34,715 nt of DNA from Asticcacaulis sp. UBA2476 (GCA_002342035.1 DDPE01000037.1:1-34715); one strand, 5' to 3'; numbered from the stretch's first letter, positions 1 to 9,193 are shown. A program made the numbers and translations. Notes: generated from the sequence alone by a model not told the origin.

Positions 1-1427
1 GCCATGAAGCCCAGGTTGTGCGTGCCCGCGTTGAAGTTGCCCAGGTTGGGCAGGATGCCCAGCAGGTCGGTGTTGGACACATCCATCCAGCGCCCCAGGG
101 TGTAGGCGTACTGGTCCACCGAGGTGCTGGGCAGCATGATGCCGTTGTCGATCAGGTCGGGGCTGGCAAACATGCCTTGTGCATCGGCCGTGGCGTATTG
201 CGGCAGCAGGCCGTACACGTCACCCCCTTGCACGGCACCACCCATGATGAAGTGGTGCGCGCCCCAGCCGTGGTCGGTGCCGTCACCGTTTGAGGCTAAG
301 GTGCGGCCAAAATCGGAAGCGGTGAAGGTCGTGACCTTATCGGCCACCCCCAACTCAAGGGTCGCCTGATAAAAGGCCAGCATGGCTTCATCCAGCCGTG
401 CCATCAGGCCAGGGTGATCTTCCATCAGGCCGTCATGGGTATCAAACCCGCCGAGCGACGCGAAATAGATCTGGCGCTTAGTACCCAGCGTGTTGCGCGC
501 GCCGATCATACGGGCGATGATTTTAAGCTGATTGGCCAGCGAATTATTTTGGCCGTTCGGATCGAAATTGGTGGTCAGGTTGATAGGCGCTATCGCATTA
601 TTGACCGTACCCTGCAGATCGATGCTGCGGCGGACGACCTTTGAATATTCTTCTTCCATCAGATGGGTGCGGCTCTGGGTCAGCAGGGTATAGAGCGCGT
701 CCTGAACATTATCATTACCGGTGGCGATATAGCGCAGGGCGTCTATGGATACCGCGCCATTAGAGCCGACCTGATATTGCAGTGCGTTTTGTCCCGACAG
801 GAAGACGGCGTTACCCGCCGCCGAGATACAGGTCATGGTCGACAGGCCATTGGACGACAGGGCAAGGTCCCCCATCAGCCCGCCCCATCCAACGGTCGCC
901 CCTTCGGAGCCCAGTGCCTGCCACACCGACTGCTGATCATTGTGCGAAAAAAGCTTGGGCGGCAGGGGGTAGAGTGTGCGGTTGGGGTGCTCATATTGCG
1001 CGACGGTCAGCGGGGTAATCAGTGGCCCGACATTAAGCTGCACGCCGAGGCGGCCCTGATCAAACAGGGCTTTCAGGCCCGGCAGGGAGGGTGACAGGGC
1101 ATATTGCAGGCCGTGCGGCAGGGTCTGCCCCGTCGGTGTCAAAGCCGTGGCGGCGAGGTCATTGCGGCTATAGGCAATGCTGCCGCGGATAGTGCTGTAA
1201 AGCGCATGATTGGTGGCATCATAGGGCACAACCGTATGGGCATGGTCGTTGCCGCCATACAAAAAGATGCAAACAATGGCCTTATAGTCGGTGGCATTAA
1301 AGGCGGCGGCTTCACCAAAACTGGCCAGATTCATGGCCAAGGGGGCGGCGACTCCCATCCCGCCAAGGGCAGCGGCACGGCCCATAAGGGCGCGGCGGGT
1401 CAGGTCTTTGGTGCGGTCGATGTGCAT
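1..1427 (-). CDS. DUF1501 family exported protein, 3' end cut by window edge
   Basis: An open frame of 475 codons runs from the ATG at 1427 off the left edge without a stop. The N-terminus carries a Tat-type signal (TRRALM followed by a hydrophobic Ala/Gly-rich stretch, residues about 8-35). The body has the family's hallmark motifs: FLYGGNDH near the start, GGFDTHD in the middle and GTDHGWG towards the C-terminus, typical of DUF1501 proteins, which have an alkaline-phosphatase/sulfatase-like fold. It starts 9 bases after the stop of the DUF1800 gene, with a GAGG ribosome site 8 bases before the ATG, so the two are one operon. Their exact role is unknown; they recur as a pair of exported proteins. 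Codon use shifts in the last 80 or so codons (below about 260): all four Tyr codons there are TAC, whereas TAT dominates upstream. Confidence 0.88.
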   Translation of the reverse strand, partial: MHIDRTKDLTRRALMGRAAALGGMGVAAPLAMNLASFGEAAAFNATDYKAIVCIFLYGGNDHAHTVVPYDATNHALYSTIRGSIAYSRNDLAATALTPTGQTLPHGLQYALSPSLPGLKALFDQGRLGVQLNVGPLITPLTVAQYEHPNRTLYPLPPKLFSHNDQQSVWQALGSEGATVGWGGLMGDLALSSNGLSTMTCISAAGNAVFLSGQNALQYQVGSNGAVSIDALRYIATGNDNVQDALYTLLTQSRTHLMEEEYSKVVRRSIDLQGTVNNAIAPINLTTNFDPNGQNNSLANQLKIIARMIGARNTLGTKRQIYFASLGGFDTHDGLMEDHPGLMARLDEAMLAFYQATLELGVADKVTTFTASDFGRTLASNGDGTDHGWGAHHFIMGGAVQGGDVYGLLPQYATADAQGMFASPDLIDNGIMLPSTSVDQYAYTLGRWMDVSNTDLLGILPNLGNFNAGTHNLGFM

Positions 1428-1436
1428 CTTAAGGCC

Positions 1437-3215
1437 TCACTTCTGGATCAGATATTCAGGGCTGGCGATCACCAGCAGGAAGGCCGACCACATGCGGTCG
1501 ATTTTCTGGGCGTCGGTCGAGGTGGCACTGACCGGCACGGAGTCCAGCGCGGTTTTGATCAGGCTGACCGTGGCGGGCGATAGCTGGTCGCCGGCCATGT
1601 AAAGGTTCAGCCAGTTCACCAGCGCCGTGGTGTCGGCCACCATTGTCAGGGGCCGGGTATAGTTCAGGTCGATGTCCGCATAACCGTTCTTCATGACGTG
1701 GAGTGTGAAATTCAGATAGCTGGCGATCGAGCTTTCATTGACCAACTGAAACTCCGGCGCCACGGCATTGCGGTCGGCCAGAGTGGTATTGGGGGGCACG
1801 TAGCCGGGACGGAAGAAGTTGAACACCGAGCCTGAGCGCAGCGGGCTTTGGCCCAGACCGAAATCAGGATTGGTCAGGTCGTAAATCTCATACTTACCGC
1901 TCCATGAGGCAAACCCGGCCGTGCGCAGCAATTGCACAAAGCGGATCATGGGCTCACGTAGCTTACCCGCGGTGTCGGCGGTCGGCACGGTCAGCGCTTC
2001 CGGATCGGTGAACAGGGCCTTCCAGAACGCCTTAAGGTCGCCGCGCACGCCGGAGCCGTTATTGTTAAAGGCGGACGCCACGCGGTTGATATAGGCGGCA
2101 CTTGGGTTTGAGGTCACCAGCCGCTGGATCATGGCACGCGCAAAGAACGGCCCGACATTGGGATGGTTGAACAGGGCATCGAGCGCGGTTTTGAGTGCCG
2201 CCGTACCTTCGGTATTAGCGGGGATGCTGGTGCCCAGAAAATTAACCGCCAGCATCGAATGTTTGCTGGCCGTCAGCTTCATTGGGTTGGTGACATAGCG
2301 GGTATTCGGGATTGGGTAGCCTAAACCTGCAGGGTTAGGCGTGGTCGTCACACCGGTCAGATCGCGGTCATAGCCGGTAAAGACCCGCGCCAGATTGGTG
2401 ACATCAGACTGGGTGTAGGTCTCAAGCTTTGCCCCACTGACCGGGTCAGTCTTGATCGAACCATCGTTATTTAGCTGATAGAGGCCAAGGGTGAAAAGCT
2501 GCATCACCTCGCGGGCATAGTTTTCATCCGGCTGGCGGCCTTGGGCGTTTTCCTTTTCGTTGCCGAGCGTATTGAGATACATGCCCATGGCCACGCTTAA
2601 GGTCACGTCCTCCAGCAGGGTGCGGAAATTGCCAAAGGCATTTTTGGCCAGTATGTCCCAGTAGGCGGCGATACAATAGGGCGGATAAAAGCCATCTATG
2701 GGATTAAGCGACACGACGAAATGTTCGGAAAACGCCAGAGCTATGCGTTTGCGAAGCTGGTCCGGGCTGGTCAACACCTGATTCCAGATCATCCAGTCGC
2801 CGAATACCGGATTAAAGTAGGTCTGCTCAGACGTAATTGCATTGTGGCCACGGGAATCAAGCCACGCCACGCCCGTTGGCCCCGGAGCCTCAGCCATGCG
2901 GGCATCGAGCCAGCCGGAAATGCCTAATGACTGGACATTGGTGACATCGGATTCTGAGGCTGAAAACTGCGCTTGCAGCAGGAACCGGGCGGCCTGAGAG
3001 GCGGTGACTTGCGCGACCGGGGGCGGTGGGGGGCTGACGCCGCCACCGGAACCACCTGAAGACCCGCCGCCGCCGCCGCCGCAGGCAGATAAAAGCAGAG
3101 AAGCTGAGGCGATAGCAACCGCCGCCGGGTGTATATCCGGCGACATCTCAGCCGGTGCGGGATCGCCCGCACCCAGACTGTCATTCTCAGGGAATGTTGT
3201 TTCCGACCTGTCCAT
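1437..3215 (-). CDS. DUF1800 family lipoprotein
   Basis: DUF1800 proteins are large exported proteins of unknown function, usually encoded next to a DUF1501 gene as here. The sequence shows a lipobox (LLLSAC) followed by a poly-Gly/Ser/Pro linker, then the DUF1800 body with typical stretches such as RKRIALAFSEHFVVS, NYAREVMQLFTLGLY, HPNVGPFFARAMIQRLVTSNPS and SPLRSGSVFNFFRPGY. A membrane-anchored periplasmic location is inferred. The start is uncertain. The frame opens with TTG at 3266, ATG 3215 follows a GGGGC-rich stretch, and ATG 3146 would put the lipid-attachment Cys at residue 22, the usual signal length. I use ATG 3215 (592 aa). The poly-Gly run is encoded by a low-complexity GGC/GCC tract near 3050-3085. 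Confidence 0.9.
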   Translation of the reverse strand: MDRSETTFPENDSLGAGDPAPAEMSPDIHPAAVAIASASLLLSACGGGGGGSSGGSGGGVSPPPPPVAQVTASQAARFLLQAQFSASESDVTNVQSLGISGWLDARMAEAPGPTGVAWLDSRGHNAITSEQTYFNPVFGDWMIWNQVLTSPDQLRKRIALAFSEHFVVSLNPIDGFYPPYCIAAYWDILAKNAFGNFRTLLEDVTLSVAMGMYLNTLGNEKENAQGRQPDENYAREVMQLFTLGLYQLNNDGSIKTDPVSGAKLETYTQSDVTNLARVFTGYDRDLTGVTTTPNPAGLGYPIPNTRYVTNPMKLTASKHSMLAVNFLGTSIPANTEGTAALKTALDALFNHPNVGPFFARAMIQRLVTSNPSAAYINRVASAFNNNGSGVRGDLKAFWKALFTDPEALTVPTADTAGKLREPMIRFVQLLRTAGFASWSGKYEIYDLTNPDFGLGQSPLRSGSVFNFFRPGYVPPNTTLADRNAVAPEFQLVNESSIASYLNFTLHVMKNGYADIDLNYTRPLTMVADTTALVNWLNLYMAGDQLSPATVSLIKTALDSVPVSATSTDAQKIDRMWSAFLLVIASPEYLIQK

Positions 3216-3342
3216 TTGCCCCGCGCCCCATATGCTGACACATAGGCTTAGGAGGCTGGCACGCAAAGGTTAAGGATTTTCAACATCCGGGATATATGGT
3301 TGCCGTTAAGCCTATATTCCCAATGCCGTCCTTATAAACAGC

Positions 3343-5724
3343 CTAGGTCCTCAGTACCGCGCCGATTTTTTGGGCGGCGGCGATGATCTTTTGTGAGACA
3401 GCGTCGATATCGGCATCGGTAAGGGTCTTGTCCTGCGGCGTCAACGTCACCTCAACCGCCACGGATTTTTGACCATCCGCCACGCCGGTGCCGGTATAGA
3501 TATCAAACACCTGAGCGTCGGAAATCAGCGCCTTATCCGCACTCTTGATGGCGCGCACCAGATCACCGGCGGCCAGAGCATCATTGGCCACAAACGCGAA
3601 ATCGCGGGTCAGGGGCATGAGGTTTGATATGCTGAGCGCGCCCTTCGATTTGCCGGACTTGGCCTTGGGTTGCGGCAGCAGGTCAAGCCTGATCTCAAAA
3701 CCGACATAAGCGCCATCGAGATCGAGGGCTTTCAGCACGCTGGGGTGCAGTTCGCCGAATTCAGCCAGCACCTGCTTTGGTCCCAGTTGCAGGCGGGCTG
3801 AACGGCCGGGATGCCAATGGGCTGTGTTTGAACCCTGCACCAGTTGCAGGGAGGCTACTGGCACATTGATTTCTTCCAGCAGGCGTATCAGGTCGGATTT
3901 GAGCGCGAACAAAGCGTCTTCGCCCACCGCAGACCAATGCCGGGTTTTGGCGGGGGCCTTGATGGCGGAGATGACGGTTTTCTGGTCGTTTGGCTCATCA
4001 CCGAAATAGACCGGCCCGATCTCGAACAATTGCGCGCCGGTAGAGCCCTTGGCCGCATTGCGCCCGGCGGCTTCCAGCAGGTTGGGCAGGACGCTGGGGC
4101 GCATACAGTTCAGTTCTGACGCAATCGGGTTGGCCAGCACCAGTGTGTCGTCGCCGCCACCAAACAGTTTGGCCCAATCCTGACGCATAAATGACCATGT
4201 CACAGCCTCCGAATAGCCAAACGCGGCCAGAGCGCGGCGGGCCGTGCTGGCGCGGGCCTGTTGGGGCGTCAGGACGCCGCCATTTTTGGGAGTGACGGTT
4301 GGCAAGGGTGTAGATGGGATTTTGTTAAAGCCATAGATGCGCGCGACTTCTTCGACCAGATCGGCCTTACCGTCTACATCGCGGCGGAATGACGGCACGG
4401 ATACCGTCCATGGATTTCCTTTCGTCACGCCAAAACCGAGGGCGGTCAGTATGGCCTCTATCTGATCATGCGGCACGTCCAGGCCGGTCAGTTGCGCGAC
4501 ATAGGCCGGATCGAAGGTCACGTCAGCACGACGGGCGGGTGGCGCACCTTCGACGACGATGTCTGAGGCTTCACCGCCGCACAGGTCAAGGATCAGACGG
4601 GTGGCCAGCTCAAGGCCCGGCACGACCGATTCCGGATCGACGCCACGCGCGAAGCGATAAAGCGCGTCTGAAGTAATCTTGGTGTCGCGGCCGGTCTGGG
4701 CGGTACGGATCGGGTCGAACCAGGCACACTCTAGGAAAATATCGGTGGTGTCGTCGGACACGCCGGTTGAGTCCCCGCCCATAATACCGCCGACACCGAT
4801 GACACCGGAAGCGTCGCTTATCGCGCACATGTCGGCGGTGAGCTTATAGGTCTTGCCATCGAGCGCCAGAACCTCGGCACCGTCGGGTGACAGCCCGGCC
4901 TCAATCACTGTGCCCGACAGCTTCGCCAGATCATAGACATGCAATGGACGGGCGCGGTCAAATGACAGGTAGTTGGTGATATCGACCAAGGCCGAAATGG
5001 GTTTCAAACCAATCGAGGTCAGCTTATCCTGCAGCCACTTGGGCGACGGGCCGTTCTTTACGCCACGAATGACGCGACCAGAAAAATAGGGGCAGGCGTC
5101 GCCATCGACCTTAACCGAAATGGGTGATGGGAAGGTGCCCTTAACAGGCTCAATGGCGGTGTCTTTGAACACACCCAAACCGGTGGCGGCCAGATCGCGG
5201 GCAATGCCGTGTACGCCCAGCCAATCGGGCCGGTTGGGGGTGACTTCGAAATCGATGACGGGTTCCGCGCCATACACGACGGCGGCAGGGGTGCCGACCG
5301 CCAGATCGTTGGACAGTTCCAAAATGCCGTCGCTTTCGTCGGACAGTTGCAGTTCGGAGGCCGAACACATCATTCCGTTTGACACCACGCCGCGCACTGG
5401 CTTTTCAACCAGAGTGACATCAAGGCCCGGCACATAGGCGCCGATCGGGGCATAAATCGTTGTCAGGCCTGCGCGGGCATTGGGCGCGCCGCAGACGATT
5501 TCCTTACGGCCATCGACCGTATCGACCTGCAAGACCTGCAAACGGTCGGCGTTCGGGTGCTGAGCGGCGGAGATGACCTTGGCGACGGTAAACGGTTTCA
5601 GCAGCTTCGCCGGATCGTGAATGTCTTCGACCTCAAGGCCGGCCATGGTCATGGCGTCGGCCACGGCATTTATGTCGGCGTCGGTGTCGAGGTGATCTTT
5701 GAGCCAGGAGAGCGAAAATTTCAT
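3343..5724 (-). CDS. pheT: Phenylalanine--tRNA ligase beta subunit
   Basis: Beta chain of the cytoplasmic alpha2-beta2 enzyme that charges tRNA-Phe. At 793 aa it has the full family length. Visible domains in order: N-terminal B1 and EMAP/tRNA-binding-like region (residues about 40-150, KVISAAQHPNADRLQVLQVD and KEIVCGAPNARAG), the B3/B4 editing region (about 210-390), the B5 domain (about 400-475), the catalytic-like core (VEEVARIYGFNKIP and onward), and the C-terminal ferredoxin-fold anticodon-binding domain (from about 700, LMPLTRDFAFVAND). The start ATG shares ATGA with the stop of the small upstream ORF, so translation is probably coupled. Nothing appears broken. It closes the pheS-orf-pheT operon. 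Confidence 0.98.
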   Translation of the reverse strand: MKFSLSWLKDHLDTDADINAVADAMTMAGLEVEDIHDPAKLLKPFTVAKVISAAQHPNADRLQVLQVDTVDGRKEIVCGAPNARAGLTTIYAPIGAYVPGLDVTLVEKPVRGVVSNGMMCSASELQLSDESDGILELSNDLAVGTPAAVVYGAEPVIDFEVTPNRPDWLGVHGIARDLAATGLGVFKDTAIEPVKGTFPSPISVKVDGDACPYFSGRVIRGVKNGPSPKWLQDKLTSIGLKPISALVDITNYLSFDRARPLHVYDLAKLSGTVIEAGLSPDGAEVLALDGKTYKLTADMCAISDASGVIGVGGIMGGDSTGVSDDTTDIFLECAWFDPIRTAQTGRDTKITSDALYRFARGVDPESVVPGLELATRLILDLCGGEASDIVVEGAPPARRADVTFDPAYVAQLTGLDVPHDQIEAILTALGFGVTKGNPWTVSVPSFRRDVDGKADLVEEVARIYGFNKIPSTPLPTVTPKNGGVLTPQQARASTARRALAAFGYSEAVTWSFMRQDWAKLFGGGDDTLVLANPIASELNCMRPSVLPNLLEAAGRNAAKGSTGAQLFEIGPVYFGDEPNDQKTVISAIKAPAKTRHWSAVGEDALFALKSDLIRLLEEINVPVASLQLVQGSNTAHWHPGRSARLQLGPKQVLAEFGELHPSVLKALDLDGAYVGFEIRLDLLPQPKAKSGKSKGALSISNLMPLTRDFAFVANDALAAGDLVRAIKSADKALISDAQVFDIYTGTGVADGQKSVAVEVTLTPQDKTLTDADIDAVSQKIIAAAQKIGAVLRT

Positions 5725-5954
5725 TGAGCGAACTCGTCGTATTTAGTTGCGACTCCAACGGAGCCATCAGTGATCTGCTGTTGTTCAATAGTTATCAATG
5801 AACCGGGGAGTACAGACCATTGTTCAGTATTTGGATCGTGATTTTCGTTGGTCAGAACGAACACGTTGCCGTCGACTTTTATGGCTGAAGATGGACGCCA
5901 CACAGGTGTCCCTTCATCCAGAAGCTCTACATACACGACAACGCGCTCAATCAT
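5721..5954 (-). CDS. Small hypothetical protein between pheS and pheT (77 aa)
   Basis: I do not assign a function. The protein begins MIERVVVYVELLDEGTPVWRP, a soluble beta-rich start that I associate with a scattered family of short uncharacterised bacterial proteins. It has no signal peptide, membrane segment or metal motif. Its ATG overlaps the pheS stop by one base (TAATG) and its TGA overlaps the pheT ATG (ATGA), so it sits inside the operon with no free base on either side. There is no clear Shine-Dalgarno site, which fits translational coupling. By hand count it is 110/234 G+C, about 47%, clearly AT-richer than pheS and pheT, and it uses codons such as ATA, GTA and CAA that they avoid. 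This suggests a later arrival by transfer. Confidence 0.8.
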   Translation of the reverse strand: MIERVVVYVELLDEGTPVWRPSSAIKVDGNVFVLTNENHDPNTEQWSVLPGSLITIEQQQITDGSVGVATKYDEFAQ

Positions 5955-7027
5955 TACGACAGGCCGCTTGCGCTGTTCGGTGCGCTAAACCCGCTAAAGC
6001 CATAGTGGTTAAGCCAGCGGGTATCGGCGGCGAACATATCGCGCAGATCGGGCACGCCGTATTTGAGCATGGCCAGACGATCGACGCCCATACCAAAGGC
6101 AAAGCCCTGATACTCGTTCGGATCGATGCCGCAGGCGGTCAGCACATTCGGATGGACCATGCCGGAGCCTAAGATCTCCATCCACTTGTCGCCGTCGCCG
6201 ATTTTCAGCTCATTGCCGTTGCGGGTGTAGCGCACATCCATTTCGGCTGAGGGTTCGGTGAACGGAAAGTGGTGCGGCCGAAACTGAGTGATGACTTTGT
6301 CGGTCTCAAAAAAGCGGGCGATAAAGGTGTCGAACACCCATTTTAAGTGACCCATATGGATGGTTTTATCGATCACCAGACCTTCGATCTGATGGAACAT
6401 CGGGGTGTGGGTCTGATCGGAATCGTTACGGAACACGCGCCCCGGCACGATCAGACGAAACGGCGGCTTACCCGAAATCATGGTGCGGATCTGCACCGGC
6501 GAGGTATGGGTGCGCAGGAGTTTCCTGACCCCGCTTTCATTGGGGTGAAAGAAAAACGTGTCGTGCATCTCCCGCGCCGGATGCTTTTCCGGGAAGTTAA
6601 GCGCGGTGAAATTATGGAAATCGTCTTCGATATCCGGGCCTTCGGCGACTTCAAAACCCATGTCGGCGAAGATGGCGATCATCTCATCCATGACCTGCAT
6701 GGTCGGGTGCACGCCGCCTTTGGGGCGCGGCGCGGATGGCAGCGACAGGTCAACGCGCTCTCGCTCAAGACGCTTGGTCAGGTGCTCGGCCTCAAGCACA
6801 TCTTTGCGGGCATCGAGAGACGCTTGCACCGCATCGCGCACCGCATTGATAGCCGCACCGGTAGTTTTGCGGTCTTCGGGCGGCAGGGCACCCAGGGTCT
6901 TCAGCAGGCCCGAAATCCGGCCAGTCTTACCCAGAGCCGATACCCGCACAGCATCGAGGGCTGTAAGGTCAAGGGCTGCGGCAATTTCAGCCTCGATTTC
7001 GGTTTTTAACGCGGAATAGGTGTTCAT
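5954..7027 (-). CDS. pheS: Phenylalanine--tRNA ligase alpha subunit
   Basis: Catalytic alpha chain of phenylalanyl-tRNA synthetase. It is 357 aa, the normal length. Residues about 1-90 form the N-terminal coiled-coil arm. The class II catalytic core then shows motif 1 around HPTMQVMDEM, motif 2 around FRLIVPGRVFRNDSDQTHTPMFHQIEG, and motif 3 near the C-terminus, GFAFGMGVDRLAMLKYG. It is the first gene of pheS-orf-pheT, with the small ORF starting on its stop codon. Upstream, about 75 bases separate it from a dispersed palindrome at 7103-7182, so its promoter should lie at about 7028-7102 or behind the element. Confidence 0.98.
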   Translation of the reverse strand: MNTYSALKTEIEAEIAAALDLTALDAVRVSALGKTGRISGLLKTLGALPPEDRKTTGAAINAVRDAVQASLDARKDVLEAEHLTKRLERERVDLSLPSAPRPKGGVHPTMQVMDEMIAIFADMGFEVAEGPDIEDDFHNFTALNFPEKHPAREMHDTFFFHPNESGVRKLLRTHTSPVQIRTMISGKPPFRLIVPGRVFRNDSDQTHTPMFHQIEGLVIDKTIHMGHLKWVFDTFIARFFETDKVITQFRPHHFPFTEPSAEMDVRYTRNGNELKIGDGDKWMEILGSGMVHPNVLTACGIDPNEYQGFAFGMGVDRLAMLKYGVPDLRDMFAADTRWLNHYGFSGFSAPNSASGLS

Positions 7028-7102
7028 GATATCACGTAATTAAAACAGGTCGCGTGTGTTTAAGGCAAACCCTTCTACGGATAAAGAGGAAAGTGCTTCT
7101 TT

Positions 7103-7182
7103 CTCCTCCCTGTGCCGCAGGCATGGGGAGGTGGCATTCCGCGAAGCGGTCTGCCACCTCCCCACGCAAGCGTAGGGAGGAG
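7103..7182. repeat. Dispersed palindromic element, CTCCTCCC type, copy 1
   Basis: An 80-bp inverted structure: outer arms CTCCTCCCT and AGGGAGGAG, inner arms GGGGAGGTGGC and GCCACCTCCCC, with a small CCGC-GAAG-CGG hairpin at the tip. A longer relative lies at 27143-27270. It sits directly after the phospholipase C stop codon and before pheS. It resembles REP/MITE-like elements without coding capacity. It could act as a transcription barrier, but neither end carries a T-run. Confidence 0.8.
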
Positions 7183-7183
7183 A

Positions 7184-9175
7184 TTATATTATCAAAGGTG
7201 CCGGACCAAACGCGGCCGGATCGGACATTGATGACTTACCGTCTTCGATATGCCCGCTTAGGCGCAGTGTGTTCGCTCCCGTTGCCAGGCTCAGGTCGTA
7301 CCAGTTATGGCTGGCGGCCAGATCAAGCTTGACGATGCGCGTCTCCTGCGGCGTCAGGGCGATGGTCTGGGCGGGCGCATTGTAAGCTTCGTCGCGAATG
7401 ATAACGGTCAGCGGGGCATTAGTCAGATTGCGCAGTTCCAGTCCCTTGGGCCCCCACTCGCAGGTGAAGGTGGCTTTGCCTTCGAGGCGGCGATGGAAAC
7501 CGTTCGGGCCGGATATCCACAGATTGACGGTGTCTTTCAGCGGCATGGCGACGGCTTTACCGGCACTCACCGTAAACCGGCGCGGAATGGCAGCCAGATT
7601 GTCCATATCATAGACATGAAAGACCGCCGCGCCTGCGTGACTGTTATTGGTAAAGACGATCTGGCCGTTATTGATCCCGCACCCCAAAGCGTAGGGCGTC
7701 GCCCGTCGCTTACGCAAGCCCTGTTCCTGAAGCGGCGCGATCAGGGCGTCCGGCGCCTGGGGCTTGGTCTCACGGCCCAATTTGCGGGCGCGGTCGGCCA
7801 GTTCAGTGGTTTGGGGCATGCCTCCAAAAAACGGCTGATCATTGGGTGTCTTGAAATCGAAACACGAGGTCAGATCGCCGCACACCGCCCGTCGCCAGGC
7901 CGAGATATTGGGCTCAAAGACCCCAAAACGGGCCTCGATAAAGCGGATGACCGAGGTGTGGTCGAACACTTCCGAGGCGACATAACCGCCTTTTGACCAC
8001 GGCGAAATCACATACATCGGGACGCGCGGGCCAAGGCCATAGGGGCGGTTACGATATTTATCGTCGCCCTGATGATATTCCTGTTCCGCCCCTTCAGCAA
8101 AGCCGAGAGGTTTGCCGTCAGCATCCAAAGACGGCGGGGCAGGCGGCGGCACATGGTCGAAATAGCCGTCATTTTCATCGAAATTGATCAGGAAAACCGT
8201 CTTGGCCCACACGTCAGGATTGGCGGTGAGGGCATCAAGCACCTTGGCGGTATAGTCGGCACCCTGGGCGGGGCTCGATGTCGACGGATGCTCCGACCCC
8301 TCAGCCGTGCCGACGATCCATGACACCTGCGGCAGTTTGCCCGACAGCACATCCTCTTTGAGTTTGTCGAGATCGCGCGTGCGGACAGAGCGCTTGGCCA
8401 ATTCAGCCAGCTTGCCGCTGGTGGCAATGTCGGCCGCGCGATAGGTTTTGAAGCCTACGAGGGGGTTATCTGTGAAGTTGTCCTTCATGTCCTGATAGAC
8501 CTGCCAGGATACGTCGGCGGCACTCAGGCGCTCAGGATAGGTCGTCCAGTCATAGCCGCCGTAGCCTTTGGGGTCGGCTTTGAGGTCGTCATAACCGTTG
8601 TCGATAACCGGGCCGTTCGGCCCCACATTCTTACCCGTCCAGTGGAACACCCGGTTGGGATTGGTGCCGGAATGCATCGAACAGAAATAGGCGTCACACA
8701 GCGTAAAGGCATCGGCCAGCGCATACTGAAACGGCATATCCTCCCGCGTAAAATAGCCGAGCGAATGGTTATGCTTGGCGGCCGGCCAGTTATCCATGCG
8801 GCCCTGATCCCAGGCCGCTTGCGCATCCTTGAAGCTGTGGGGTGTGCCCTCCACCCGCATCAGGCGGAAATCCTTAGCGGTATTGAGCGCAAACGGCGCG
8901 ATCAGGCGCGTTTTATCTTCTTCGCGCGGCTGAGCAAAGACGGTGCGGTCATGCGCCACGGGGATGGGGAAACGATCGCCAAAGCCCTGCACCCCGTTCA
9001 TCGCCCCGAAATAGTGATCAAACGAGCGGTTTTCCTGCATCAGGATGACGATGTGTTCGACGTCCTTTATAGTGCCGGTACGCACTTTCGCCGGAATATC
9101 AAGGGCGCGGGCAATGGCCGGAAAGGCAGCAAAGCCTGCGGCGGCCTTAAGCAGGGTGCGACGATTGTGGGGCAT
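7184..9175 (-). CDS. Phosphocholine-specific phospholipase C, Tat-exported
   Basis: Predicted to cleave phosphatidylcholine outside the cytoplasm, releasing phosphocholine. The N-terminus MPHNRRTLLKAAAGFAAFPA has a twin-arginine signal. The catalytic domain starts with the phosphoesterase signature VEHIVILMQENRSFDHYFG and continues with SGTNPNRVFHWTG, FDENDGYFDHVPPP and GPRVPMYVISPWSKGG. The C-terminal part (about 500-663) holds the repeated beta-rich domain of bacterial non-haemolytic PLCs (PlcN type). The start at 9175 is chosen because AAGGA lies 8 bases upstream of it; the frame is open to 9211 and ATG 9184 has no room for a site. Its promoter region contains two palindromes (9194-9231 and 9256-9289). 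It separates the Ntn-hydrolase pair from pheS and is probably a separate transcription unit. Confidence 0.95.
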   Translation of the reverse strand: MPHNRRTLLKAAAGFAAFPAIARALDIPAKVRTGTIKDVEHIVILMQENRSFDHYFGAMNGVQGFGDRFPIPVAHDRTVFAQPREEDKTRLIAPFALNTAKDFRLMRVEGTPHSFKDAQAAWDQGRMDNWPAAKHNHSLGYFTREDMPFQYALADAFTLCDAYFCSMHSGTNPNRVFHWTGKNVGPNGPVIDNGYDDLKADPKGYGGYDWTTYPERLSAADVSWQVYQDMKDNFTDNPLVGFKTYRAADIATSGKLAELAKRSVRTRDLDKLKEDVLSGKLPQVSWIVGTAEGSEHPSTSSPAQGADYTAKVLDALTANPDVWAKTVFLINFDENDGYFDHVPPPAPPSLDADGKPLGFAEGAEQEYHQGDDKYRNRPYGLGPRVPMYVISPWSKGGYVASEVFDHTSVIRFIEARFGVFEPNISAWRRAVCGDLTSCFDFKTPNDQPFFGGMPQTTELADRARKLGRETKPQAPDALIAPLQEQGLRKRRATPYALGCGINNGQIVFTNNSHAGAAVFHVYDMDNLAAIPRRFTVSAGKAVAMPLKDTVNLWISGPNGFHRRLEGKATFTCEWGPKGLELRNLTNAPLTVIIRDEAYNAPAQTIALTPQETRIVKLDLAASHNWYDLSLATGANTLRLSGHIEDGKSSMSDPAAFGPAPLII

Positions 9176-9193
9176 GGCGGTCATCCTTGGACT

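Noticed and set aside
663..1583. Long + strand frames opposite the DUF1501 gene
   Set aside because: They are antisense shadows of a frame that encodes recognisable DUF1501 motifs and runs off the edge.
3050..3085. Simple GCC/GGC repeat as a phase-variation tract
   Set aside because: It encodes the Gly linker after the lipobox in a triplet-preserving way; length changes would not shift the frame.
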